Shown here piece by piece: positions 1-8,071 of a stretch of DNA of 64,000 nucleotides. Positions within the stretch are counted from its first letter, which is position 1. Each line of letters begins with the position of its first letter. The stretch is from Porphyromonadaceae bacterium. Its GTDB lineage: Bacteria; Bacteroidota; Bacteroidia; Bacteroidales; Dysgonomonadaceae. The DNA lies in contig JAJFTO010000003.1 in assembly GCA_021372865.1 (NCBI GenBank), positions 1 through 64,000 of the forward strand. The letters are read 5' to 3'. The notes below the pieces were generated by a model. That model worked only from the letters and a program-made list of their open reading frames with translations, had not been told where the DNA came from and made no database searches. The position numbers and the translations under genes were made by a program.

Positions 1-1157
1 GGAACATCATAAATACAGGGATAATCAGTTTTTTAACGGATTGTTCTGTAAAGATTATTTATTCCATCATGCCCATGTTCCTGATGTCCCTGGGCGCTTC
101 GAAAACCAGCCTGGCATTGATAGAGGGTATTGCCGAAAGTACTGCTTCGGTTTTTAAAGTAATATCAGGTTTCTGGAGCGATAAAATCGGGAAAAACAAA
201 CCGTTTATGCTGATTGGATATGGTCTGTCTGCGTTGGTTCTCCCGCTCTATGCTTTTGTGCTTAGTCCTTTGCACGTACTTATAATTCGTTTTACCGAGA
301 GAGTTGGCAAAGGGATCCGAACTGCTCCGCGCGACAGCCTGATTGCCGGTTCGGTGACAAACGGTGAAACCGGAAAAAGCTTCGGTCTGCAAAAAGCCAT
401 GGACAACAGCGGCGCCATCGTCGGTCCGCTTGTTGCTTTCGGACTGTTATCTTTCTTTCCCGGCAATTATAGATTAATTATGCTTTTGGCCGGAATTCCA
501 GCCATTTTTGCCATTTTTGTGATCATCTTCGGACTCAAAGAAGTCCGCAAAAGTAAACATGAACTATTCACCAAATTCCATTTCAAAGATTTCTCACCCA
601 AGTTTTATTTATTTTTAGGAGTGATTTTTATTTTTACGCTCGGAAATTCTACGGATGCCCTGTTGATGGTAAAGGCGAATGAACTGGGCATCAAAGTTGC
701 TTATATACCGCTCGTTTATCTGATTACAAGTGTTGTGTCCGTTATTATGGCAATTCCAATCGGAACTTTGTCTGATAAAATCGGTAAAGAGAAGATACTG
801 ATTGTGGGTTTTGTTATTTATGCCGTTGTTTATTACGGGTTTGGTGCAACTAACGGAACCGGATTAATTGTAATTCTTTTTGCATTGTACGGTCTTTATT
901 CGGCGGCGACCGATGGAATACAAAAAGCGTTTATTTCGGATCTCGTGGATAAAAACAAAAAAGGAACTGCCATGGGTATTTACAATGCCCTGCTTGGCAT
1001 TACGCTTCTGCCGGCAAGTTTAATTGCCGGACTATTATATGATAAGGTAGATTCCAACGCGCCGTTTTATTTTGGGGCTGTAATGGCCATCCTATCCGCA
1101 ATATGCATGTTGTTATTCACGCTATATCATAAAAAGGAAAAACGAAGCGTGGAATAG
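1..1157 (+). CDS. MFS drug/metabolite exporter, 5'-truncated
   Basis: This is a major facilitator superfamily exporter of the inner membrane; its substrate cannot be read from the sequence. An ATG lies at position 69, but the frame stays open to the window edge, and the residues before it (N-I-I-N-T-G-I-I-S-F-L-T-D) belong to the first transmembrane segment of this family. The gene therefore starts outside the window and the ATG at 69 is internal. The loop after TM2 carries SDKIGKNKP, and the second half repeats it as SDKIGKEK, which are the two MFS motif-A loops. About twelve hydrophobic segments are expected, and the last ends just before a basic tail at 1140. It is probably a single gene followed by an AT-rich spacer. 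Confidence 0.88.
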   Translation, partial: NIINTGIISFLTDCSVKIIYSIMPMFLMSLGASKTSLALIEGIAESTASVFKVISGFWSDKIGKNKPFMLIGYGLSALVLPLYAFVLSPLHVLIIRFTERVGKGIRTAPRDSLIAGSVTNGETGKSFGLQKAMDNSGAIVGPLVAFGLLSFFPGNYRLIMLLAGIPAIFAIFVIIFGLKEVRKSKHELFTKFHFKDFSPKFYLFLGVIFIFTLGNSTDALLMVKANELGIKVAYIPLVYLITSVVSVIMAIPIGTLSDKIGKEKILIVGFVIYAVVYYGFGATNGTGLIVILFALYGLYSAATDGIQKAFISDLVDKNKKGTAMGIYNALLGITLLPASLIAGLLYDKVDSNAPFYFGAVMAILSAICMLLFTLYHKKEKRSVE

Positions 1158-1270
1158 TTGAATGCGCTAAACAATATCATGGTGCCAACCAATCCGGTTG
1201 TTACTCAAAAATTATTTTATCTTTTTTCATACGAACACTGATTTACTGATTTGTAGATTTAATCACCGAA

Positions 1271-1296
1271 TCATCACATCATCACATCATCACATC
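1271..1296. repeat. Short tandem repeat, 8-bp unit
   Basis: The unit TCATCACA is repeated three times perfectly, with a partial fourth copy. It lies in the spacer between the MFS gene and the 3' end of the reductase gene. It is long enough to vary by slippage, but it is not placed to affect a promoter or a start codon. Confidence 0.8.
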
Positions 1297-1299
1297 GAT

Positions 1300-2178
1300 T
1301 TACATACTTAAATATACTTGTTTCAAATAGTTAAAAATGGAAGTAGGTTTTCTTCCAAGCAGTCTTTCCAGATCGGTATCTTCGGCCTCAAATTCTCCTT
1401 GCTCTATGGCTTCGCTGAATGAAACAATCATTTCCGCGTATTCCTGTGGCAATCCTGCTTTCATTACCGTTTCAAGATATTCTGCTTTGGAAGGGTTCAG
1501 ATATCTTACCTGCTTCCCGGAAAGCTCTCCAAGAAAACTGGCTATCTCGTTCAAACCGGTATTCTCTGTGTTTGTAAAGACATATTCTTTGTTTTCGTGT
1601 CCCGTTGTCAGTAAAATATTGGCCGCTGCTTCTGCAATATCCAAACGAACGGTAAAAGCTGCTTTGCCGTTTCCGGCAGGAAGGAAAATGCCTGTTTCAA
1701 ATACGTTTTCGCCCAAAAAGCCCGGCAGCACATCGGCATAAAGCCCATTGAGCAGAAATGTGTAAGAGATACCGCTTGCCCTGATGAATTTTTCGGTTTC
1801 ACTATGTTGCCGTATAAGAAAAGCAACCGGCGAAGTATCGGTTTCGTTTTTGCGGAAACCACTTGTGTATATAATGTGCTTTACTCCTGCCTCTTTTGCG
1901 GCATTGATTGCGTTTCGGTGTTGTTCAACACGGGTACCAAGCTCGCTGCCCGATATAAAAAACAGTTTTTCCACCCCATTGAAAGCAGCTACTAAACTCG
2001 AATAGTCCAAATAGTCGCCAATTTTAATCTTGATGCCTTTGGCTGATAAATCGGCGGCTTTTTCTGCGCTTCTGGCCAATGCTGAAATTTGATTGGCTGC
2101 AATTCCTTTTTGTATCAGAAAGTCAATCGTTGCCTTTCCAAGTTGTCCCGTTGCTCCTGTAATTAAAATATGGTTCAT
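1300..2178 (-). CDS. NmrA-type NAD(P)-binding reductase (QOR2-like)
   Basis: This is an atypical short-chain dehydrogenase of the NmrA/HSCARG group. It is closest in layout to the NAD(P)H:quinone oxidoreductase YtfG/QOR2, which reduces quinones. The N terminus carries the dinucleotide-binding motif GATGQLGKAT (residues 8-17), and a Rossmann core follows to about residue 150. The length of 292 aa is normal for the family. The gene is divergent from an HxlR regulator across a 107-bp spacer containing inverted repeats. That arrangement is typical of quinone- or aldehyde-responsive pairs in which the regulator controls the reductase. The family call is from motifs; quinone as the substrate is inference. 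Confidence 0.82.
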   Translation of the reverse strand: MNHILITGATGQLGKATIDFLIQKGIAANQISALARSAEKAADLSAKGIKIKIGDYLDYSSLVAAFNGVEKLFFISGSELGTRVEQHRNAINAAKEAGVKHIIYTSGFRKNETDTSPVAFLIRQHSETEKFIRASGISYTFLLNGLYADVLPGFLGENVFETGIFLPAGNGKAAFTVRLDIAEAAANILLTTGHENKEYVFTNTENTGLNEIASFLGELSGKQVRYLNPSKAEYLETVMKAGLPQEYAEMIVSFSEAIEQGEFEAEDTDLERLLGRKPTSIFNYLKQVYLSM

Positions 2179-2225
2179 GAGTCATTATTTTTTAGTGAAA
2201 TATTTTTTTACAGGTCAAAGATACG

Positions 2226-2267
2226 TACTTTTGCTTACCAAAGTATATCAGTTACCTAAAGGTAAGC
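2226..2267. promoter_or_regulatory. Nested inverted repeats, probable HxlR operator
   Basis: The spacer between the divergent reductase and hxlR genes contains three overlapping symmetric elements. TACTTT/AAAGTA pairs 2226-2231 with 2240-2245. GCTTACC/GGTAAGC pairs 2233-2239 with 2261-2267, a perfect 7-bp match. TTACC-taaa-GGTAA lies at 2252-2265. TTACC also recurs as a direct repeat 17 bases apart (2235 and 2252). This is a plausible binding site for the dimeric winged-helix HxlR protein, controlling both genes. Confidence 0.55.
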
Positions 2268-2285
2268 AGTAAAAAATATAAAATC

Positions 2286-2630
2286 ATGAGCAAAGTAAGT
2301 CATACAGAGTGTTCCTCGTCAATACTTCCCGTCAGAGATGCGTTGGACGTAATAAGCGGCAAATGGAAACTGATGATATTAATTTCAATTTCGTCCGGCA
2401 ATCATCGTTTTAGAGAGATTGAACGCAGTATTCCAAAGATTACTTCAAAAGTCCTTGCCAAAGATTTGAAAGATCTGGAAGAACATACCTTGATTAAACG
2501 AACTGTTTTTGATGAGTCGCCTGTAATTGTCGAATACACGACAACGCCCTATGCTGCGTCGCTTGGAAATGTCATAAAAGAATTAAGAGATTGGGGCATT
2601 AACCACCGAAAAAAAATCATAGGACAATAG
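2286..2630 (+). CDS. HxlR-family winged-helix transcriptional regulator
   Basis: This is a small MarR-like regulator of the HxlR family (114 aa, the usual length). Family members bind inverted repeats as dimers and often sense quinones, diamide or aldehydes through an N-terminal cysteine. A cysteine is present at residue 9, in the position used by YodB/QorR-type sensors. The family signature VISGKWKLMIL follows at about residues 22-32, and the recognition-helix region I-P-K-I-T-S-K-V-L lies near residues 49-57. It is divergent from the NmrA-type reductase, which is its likely target. Redox sensing by Cys9 is inference. Confidence 0.87.
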   Translation: MSKVSHTECSSSILPVRDALDVISGKWKLMILISISSGNHRFREIERSIPKITSKVLAKDLKDLEEHTLIKRTVFDESPVIVEYTTTPYAASLGNVIKELRDWGINHRKKIIGQ

Positions 2631-2675
2631 GTCTTTGCTGCTTTTTGTCTGTCGGAATTTTGAATGACGACCAGC

Positions 2676-3578
2676 TCAGCTTTCCCTGTACTGAATCGGA
2701 GACATGCCCGTTCTTTTTCTGAAATAACTGCCGAAAAACGACGCGTTGGGGAAATTCAGTTTTTCCGAGATCTGTAAGACTGTCAGGTTGGAACTTTTCA
2801 GCATCGCTTTGGCTTCCATTATGACCATTTCATCTATCCATTGTGAAACGGATTTTCCACTGGCCTTCCTGATCACTTTTGATAAATACTTGGGAGTAAG
2901 AAACATTTTATCTGCATAAAATTGAATGCTTCTTTCCTGCCTGTGAAATTGAAATAACAACCCTATGAAATTCGTCAGAAGCTTTTCACTACGGGTTAAG
3001 GCTTTACCGTCTGCGATTATTTCGGAAGAGGTGAACAATTGAAGCACCTCATATACAAGCGTATGCAACAAATTCTTGGTTATTTCTTCCCTGTACAGGT
3101 GATTCTCTCTTTTATATTTTTTTACGATGAAAGCATGGAAATCGAGCAAATTCAGCATTTCCTCTTCTTTAATCTTCAGACACGTAATCTTCCCTACTTT
3201 GTCAAAAAGATCTATCTCTGCAATCAGTTTAAGGTCAGAAACAAAGTCGAAAGATATAAAAATAAACTCTACTAACCAGTTATCGCTGTGATCACATATT
3301 TCCAGTAAATAATTAGGCAAAAGCGTAACAATCGTATTGGGTTCTATATGATACTCCTGCAGATTTATTTTTACGCGGGCAGTTCCCTGTATACAAATCG
3401 CAAAGGCAATTCCTTCTATCATATTAGGATGCTGAAAATCAAAGGTATAATCCTCTATTTTGGCTCCGTTATCCGAAAGGGTGAAATTTTCCACCCCTGT
3501 TATCGGAGCCTGCCTGGATACATCTTCCAACGAAATTCTTCCATATTTTTCTTTCTCCATAATCCGGTAGGTAATCAT
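2676..3578 (-). CDS. AraC-family transcriptional regulator
   Basis: This is a 300-aa regulator with an N-terminal cupin-like sensing region (to about residue 180) and a C-terminal double helix-turn-helix of the AraC type. The second HTH ends in the family signature region FPNASFFGSYFRKRTGMSPIQYR. ATG is possible at 3578 or at 3560 (Met7). A -7 box at 3590-3597 would place the transcript start near 3586, compatible with either. The gene is divergent from the adaptor of the first RND system and probably controls it. The inducer is unknown. Confidence 0.88.
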   Translation of the reverse strand: MITYRIMEKEKYGRISLEDVSRQAPITGVENFTLSDNGAKIEDYTFDFQHPNMIEGIAFAICIQGTARVKINLQEYHIEPNTIVTLLPNYLLEICDHSDNWLVEFIFISFDFVSDLKLIAEIDLFDKVGKITCLKIKEEEMLNLLDFHAFIVKKYKRENHLYREEITKNLLHTLVYEVLQLFTSSEIIADGKALTRSEKLLTNFIGLLFQFHRQERSIQFYADKMFLTPKYLSKVIRKASGKSVSQWIDEMVIMEAKAMLKSSNLTVLQISEKLNFPNASFFGSYFRKRTGMSPIQYRES

Positions 3579-3589
3579 TAAATAAGCCG

Positions 3590-3597
3590 CAAATATA
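3590..3597 (-). promoter_or_regulatory. -7 promoter box for the AraC gene
   Basis: Read on the minus strand this is TATATTTG, matching the Bacteroidetes TAnnTTTG consensus. It lies 11 bases upstream of the ATG at 3578. No clear TTTG box is seen at the right distance, so the assignment rests on the -7 element alone. Confidence 0.5.
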
Positions 3598-3663
3598 ATA
3601 ATTCGGTGCGAAGGATAATATAAAAAGCGACATTTTGAACATCAATGATGAGCATTTGATTAC

Positions 3664-3691
3664 TACCGGCACCTTTAATTACCGCACCTTT
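3664..3691 (+). promoter_or_regulatory. Tandem direct repeat, candidate AraC operator
   Basis: TACCGGCACCTTT (3664-3676) is followed by TACCGCACCTTT (3680-3691), so two near-identical half-sites lie one and a half helical turns apart in direct orientation. AraC-family activators typically bind such direct repeats next to the promoter they activate. The second copy ends about 20 bases before the adaptor ATG at 3711. Confidence 0.45.
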
Positions 3692-3710
3692 GTATCTAAA
3701 AAAAGCAACT

Positions 3711-4769
3711 ATGAATAAAATCGGATTTATTTCAGGTTGGAGCATTTGCTGTTTCCTGATGATAGGGATGCACGTGTCTTGTTCTTCAAGAACGGAAAAC
3801 AAGGAGAATGCGAATGTACGTGTTAAGGTTCAGAAGATAGGATACAGTAACACTGTTTATACCAGGGAATATGTCGGGACTGTAGAGAGTGAAAATTCCG
3901 TAAATATCAGTTTCCTGACAATGGGAAATATTGAACAAATGACCGTGCAGGAAGGAGAATTTGTCAAAAAAGGACAGCTCCTTGCAAAATTGAACGCAAA
4001 TTCTGCAGAGAATCTGCATGATATTGCCATGGCAACGCTTAACCGTGCCCGTGACGGATACGACAGGTTGTCCACGCTGCACGAGAATAAAAGCCTGCCC
4101 GAAGTACAATACGTTGAAGTAAAAACGGCGTTGGAGCAGGCCGAGTCAGCGGAGAAAATAGCACGTAAAAACTTGGAAGACTGTAACTTGTATGCACCGT
4201 CCTCGGGTGTCGTAGGCAAACGTTACGTGGAAACGGGAGCCAATATCATGCCCGGGATTCCGGTTTATCTCCTGATGAACATAAACCCGGTGAAAGTAAA
4301 AATAGCGATACCCGAGAGTGAAATATCGTCTGTGAGAATCGGCGAAAAGAGTCAGATAGAAGTTACGGCGCTCAACAACCGCCGGTATGAAGGAAGGGTT
4401 ATCGAAAAAGGGGTGACGGCTCATCCCATATCCCATACCTACGACATAAAAGTACACATTGAGAACAAAGACCATCAGCTGTTGCCGGGCATGGTCTGCA
4501 AGGCTTACCTGACAAATGACGGAGGTTCTGAAAACGGCCCCGGAAAAAAGATTGTCGTTCCGCTTAAATCCGTTCAATTGGATCATTCAGGAAAACACTT
4601 CGTGTGGCTGATAGACAAAGATGGAAAAGCGTTTCACCGCGAAGTAACCATCGGAGGTTTTAGCGGTAATGGCGTAACTGTTACCGGTGGACTGCACAAA
4701 GGAGATATACTTGTCACGGAAGGCTATCAAAACGTAAGCCCGGGAACAATAGTTGAAGTTGTAAAATAA
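3711..4769 (+). CDS. RND efflux periplasmic adaptor lipoprotein (system 1)
   Basis: This is a membrane fusion protein linking an RND pump to a TolC-type channel. A hydrophobic signal ends in the lipobox HVSC, so the mature protein should be anchored by a lipidated cysteine. It then shows a barrel-sandwich half (V-Q-E-G-E-F-V-K-K-G-Q-L-L), a coiled-coil hairpin (about residues 90-150), the second lipoyl half (L-Y-A-P-S-S-G-V-V-G) and a beta-barrel. A TTG 21 bases upstream is in frame, but the ATG at 3711 directly precedes a normal signal peptide. It is the first gene of an adaptor-pump-TolC operon, 11 bp ahead of the pump. Confidence 0.9.
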   Translation: MNKIGFISGWSICCFLMIGMHVSCSSRTENKENANVRVKVQKIGYSNTVYTREYVGTVESENSVNISFLTMGNIEQMTVQEGEFVKKGQLLAKLNANSAENLHDIAMATLNRARDGYDRLSTLHENKSLPEVQYVEVKTALEQAESAEKIARKNLEDCNLYAPSSGVVGKRYVETGANIMPGIPVYLLMNINPVKVKIAIPESEISSVRIGEKSQIEVTALNNRRYEGRVIEKGVTAHPISHTYDIKVHIENKDHQLLPGMVCKAYLTNDGGSENGPGKKIVVPLKSVQLDHSGKHFVWLIDKDGKAFHREVTIGGFSGNGVTVTGGLHKGDILVTEGYQNVSPGTIVEVVK

Positions 4770-4780
4770 AAAAAGGGAAA

Positions 4781-7700
4781 ATGGGAAAAAAGGCAGCTAT
4801 CATAGACTGGGCGATGAAATACAACAGGTTAGTCCTGTTGATCGTTACAGCGCTAATTATTTTCGGTATTTATGCATTGGTGGAAATGCCCAAACGCGAA
4901 TTTCCGGCAATCACTATTCGTCAGGGCGTGGTGATTGGAGTATACCCGGGAGCAACTTCCGCCGAAGTGGAAGAACAACTGACAAAACCGCTCGAAAACT
5001 TCTTATTTACCTACAAAGAGGTAAAAAAATCAAAAACATATTCCCAATCCAGAGACGGAATAGTATATCTCTTTGTGGAACTGAACGACGATGTCTATAA
5101 TAAAGATGAAGTCTGGTCGAAAATAAAGCATGGCTTAACTACCTTTAAAATGCAGTTACCCTCGGGCGTACTGGCATTGATTGCCAACGACGACTTTGGC
5201 GACTCATCGGCTCTGCTTATCACCCTGGAATCCGATACGAAGACCTACCGTCAATTGGAAGAGCATTTGGATAAACTGGAAGACAAGCTCCGTTCCATCG
5301 AATCGGTATCCAATCTGCGGCGTTACGGGACACAAAAGGAACAAATAAGCGTTTACATCGAAAAAGAGAAACTGGCTACTTACGGCATTACTACCCTTAA
5401 CCTCTATCAAACGCTGATCACCAAAGGATTTATTACAATCGCAGGCAAGATTGAAAATAAGGATATGGTTGTTCCTATTCATATAGAACGCCCCTATCTG
5501 TCAGAAAAAGACATCGAAGAGCAAATTATCTATTCGGATATCGGAGGCAATCATATCCGCCTGAAAAACGTAGCGAAAGTAGTGCGAGAATACCCGAAGC
5601 CTGACAGCTATATCACCAGCAACGGGAAAAAATGCCTCGTGCTTTCCACCGAAATGAGGGAAGGATACAATATTGTCCAATACGGGAAAGATGTGGATGT
5701 CGTGCTCCGGGAGTTTCAGGAAAACATGCCGGATGATATCAGTATCTACCGGATTGCCGATCAACCGAAAGTAGTAGACGATTCTGTGAATACATTCCTG
5801 AAGGAACTGCTCCTGGCGGTAGCAGCTGTGTTGCTGGTCATTTTCATCTTACTGCCGTTGAGGGTTGCCGCGGTGTCCGCCTCGTCTATCCCGATCACTA
5901 TTTTCATAGCCCTGGGTATCTTGTTTGCCGCAGGCTTCGAACTTAATATTGTGACACTGGCAGCCCTGATCGTAACTTTGGGAATGATTGTGGACAATTC
6001 GGTAGTGATAGTGGACAGCTATCTGGAAAAACTGAACCAGGGCATACCCCGCAAGGAGGCAGCCTTAGAAAGTGCACGGGAATATGTGAAGGCCACTGCA
6101 TCGGCTACCCTGGCCATTTGTCTTGCATTCTTGCCGTTCTTATTTGTCCTGAGTGGAATCATTCGCGACTTTATTGGTGCGTTCCCATGGACAATACTTA
6201 TCACATTAGGCATATCATGGGCTGTTGCTGTGCTTGTTATTCCTTTCCTGCAATACTTTCTCATACGAAAAGGAATACGGCCGGGAAGAGACGAGAAACC
6301 CAAAAAAGGAACTATTTTCCTGGAAAAATTGCAAAGCGGTTACGAATGGTTGCTGGCAAAGGTATTCCTGTTTCCCAAATTATCGATCCTTGTAACTGTC
6401 GCAGCAATCGTAGCCGGAATCATCATCTTAATGAATTTACCGCTGAAGCTGTTGCCTATTGCCGAGCGCGATCAGTTCGCGGTGGAAATATACCTGCCCG
6501 AGGGCAGTTCCTTGCAACAAACCGAAGCGGTAAGCAAAGATATTGAGGCGATATTACGCGCAGATGAGCGGGTTGTTTCCGTAACCGCTTTTTACGGAGC
6601 AGGATCACCGCGTTTCCATACAGCCTATGCCCCGAAAATAGGCGGTCCTAATTTCGCGCAGTTTATCGTGAACACCACATCGAATCGTGATACGGAAGAG
6701 ATACTGGATGCGTATGCGGATAAATACGCGCATCACTACCCGAATGCATTTGTAAAATTCAGGCAGTTGGAATACGTTGCTGTGGACGGTGATGTGGAAA
6801 TCCGTCTGGCAGGAGACAATATGACCGATTTGAAACTATTTGCGGATACCTTAATGACCGAATTGAATAAACTGGAAGAACCTGTCAGGATATATACCAG
6901 TTTTGGAGAGCCTTTGCAGGGTATTAAAGTTTCGATGGATCCTATCGAGTCAAACCGGATCGGAGTCAGTGAATCCATATTGGGACTGGGCTTGGCGTCA
7001 CGGTTTGCCGAGGTTCCGATAACCACCGTCTGGGAGAATGATTATTCGTTACCAGTTGTCCTCAAATCGAAGTCGGCAGATGTTGAAGCGGCAGATGTAG
7101 CCAACGAATATGTTTTCGGAATATTCTCCCCGGCCGTACCTCTCCGTCAGATAGCCGACGTATCGCCCGATTGGAACGAAGGACAAATCGTAAGACGCAA
7201 TGGAATCAGAACCTTGTCGGTGTATGTGGATATGAAAAGAGGTGAAGATATAAGCAAAGTACAATCGAAAGTGGAAACGATTGTTGGTGATATTGCCGGC
7301 AAAGCGTTACCCGAAGGCATTTCCATCTCTTATGGAGGGGTGGAGGAATTTAACAACGAAAACCTTCCCAAAGTGGTGAGAGGTCTGATCATGGCTGCCG
7401 TTATCATGTTCCTGGTTATGGTTTTCCATTTCAAGAAGATCAGTCTTGCCGTGTTGGTGCTGGCATCCATGTCATTTAGTATTTTCGGAGTTGCACTGGG
7501 TATGAATATAGCGGGACTCCCCCTCAGCGCTACAGCCATACTTGGTATGGTGAGCCTGATAGGGATTATTGTCCGCAACGGGATTATTATGTTCGACTAC
7601 ACGGAAGACCTCAGACGTAAACAACACAAAACAGTGCGCGAAGCGGCCATCGAAGCCGGCAAGCGCAGGATGCGGCCTATATTCCTGACATCCGCCGCAG

Positions 7701-7894
7701 CATCAATGGGCGTGATACCGATGATCATCAGTAAAAGCCCGCTGTGGTATCCGATGGGTACGGTTATCTTTACAGGAACAATCGTCTCCATGATATTTGT
7801 GGTTACCGTTCTGCCTCTGGCTTACTGGTTGGTGTACCGGCATAAAGATAAGAAGAATGAACAATCCGCCGCTCCGGAAAACGCAGAAGCATAA
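4781..7894 (+). CDS. RND efflux pump, HAE1-like, with variant proton relay (system 1)
   Basis: This is the inner-membrane pump of a tripartite exporter (1037 aa, normal for AcrB-like proteins). TM1 lies near residues 15-35, large periplasmic loops follow TM1 and TM7, and TM clusters lie near 340-500 and 865-1020. In AcrB-type pumps TM4 carries Asp-Asp and TM10 a Lys that relay protons. Here the matching sites read V-D-N (Asp405-Asn406) and V-R-N (Arg932). The family is certain, but the coupling residues differ from both classical HAE1 and HME pumps. Substrate is unknown. The neighbouring adaptor and TolC complete the machine. Confidence 0.92.
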   Translation: MGKKAAIIDWAMKYNRLVLLIVTALIIFGIYALVEMPKREFPAITIRQGVVIGVYPGATSAEVEEQLTKPLENFLFTYKEVKKSKTYSQSRDGIVYLFVELNDDVYNKDEVWSKIKHGLTTFKMQLPSGVLALIANDDFGDSSALLITLESDTKTYRQLEEHLDKLEDKLRSIESVSNLRRYGTQKEQISVYIEKEKLATYGITTLNLYQTLITKGFITIAGKIENKDMVVPIHIERPYLSEKDIEEQIIYSDIGGNHIRLKNVAKVVREYPKPDSYITSNGKKCLVLSTEMREGYNIVQYGKDVDVVLREFQENMPDDISIYRIADQPKVVDDSVNTFLKELLLAVAAVLLVIFILLPLRVAAVSASSIPITIFIALGILFAAGFELNIVTLAALIVTLGMIVDNSVVIVDSYLEKLNQGIPRKEAALESAREYVKATASATLAICLAFLPFLFVLSGIIRDFIGAFPWTILITLGISWAVAVLVIPFLQYFLIRKGIRPGRDEKPKKGTIFLEKLQSGYEWLLAKVFLFPKLSILVTVAAIVAGIIILMNLPLKLLPIAERDQFAVEIYLPEGSSLQQTEAVSKDIEAILRADERVVSVTAFYGAGSPRFHTAYAPKIGGPNFAQFIVNTTSNRDTEEILDAYADKYAHHYPNAFVKFRQLEYVAVDGDVEIRLAGDNMTDLKLFADTLMTELNKLEEPVRIYTSFGEPLQGIKVSMDPIESNRIGVSESILGLGLASRFAEVPITTVWENDYSLPVVLKSKSADVEAADVANEYVFGIFSPAVPLRQIADVSPDWNEGQIVRRNGIRTLSVYVDMKRGEDISKVQSKVETIVGDIAGKALPEGISISYGGVEEFNNENLPKVVRGLIMAAVIMFLVMVFHFKKISLAVLVLASMSFSIFGVALGMNIAGLPLSATAILGMVSLIGIIVRNGIIMFDYTEDLRRKQHKTVREAAIEAGKRRMRPIFLTSAAASMGVIPMIISKSPLWYPMGTVIFTGTIVSMIFVVTVLPLAYWLVYRHKDKKNEQSAAPENAEA

Positions 7895-7969
7895 AACAAA
7901 CTCTTTATGAAGCGAGCATGAGAATCATTCACACACAAGAATATGATTAAAGCGAGTTCTGTAAACATA

Positions 7970-8037
7970 AATATTTGCTCGCCATGGCAAAGAACAAACA
8001 AGCTTCCCCTTTGCTCATTTGGCTTAGCGCAAATATT
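7970..8037. repeat. 9-bp inverted repeat upstream of tolC (system 1)
   Basis: AATATTTGC (7970-7978) and GCAAATATT (8029-8037) are exact inverted copies separated by 50 bases. They lie in the 177-bp spacer between the pump and the TolC gene. The pair could fold in the mRNA ahead of the start codon at 8072 or be a protein site. No function is assigned. Confidence 0.5.
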
Positions 8038-8071
8038 CCATACACCTTCATGAGAAAAATAAAATAATCGT

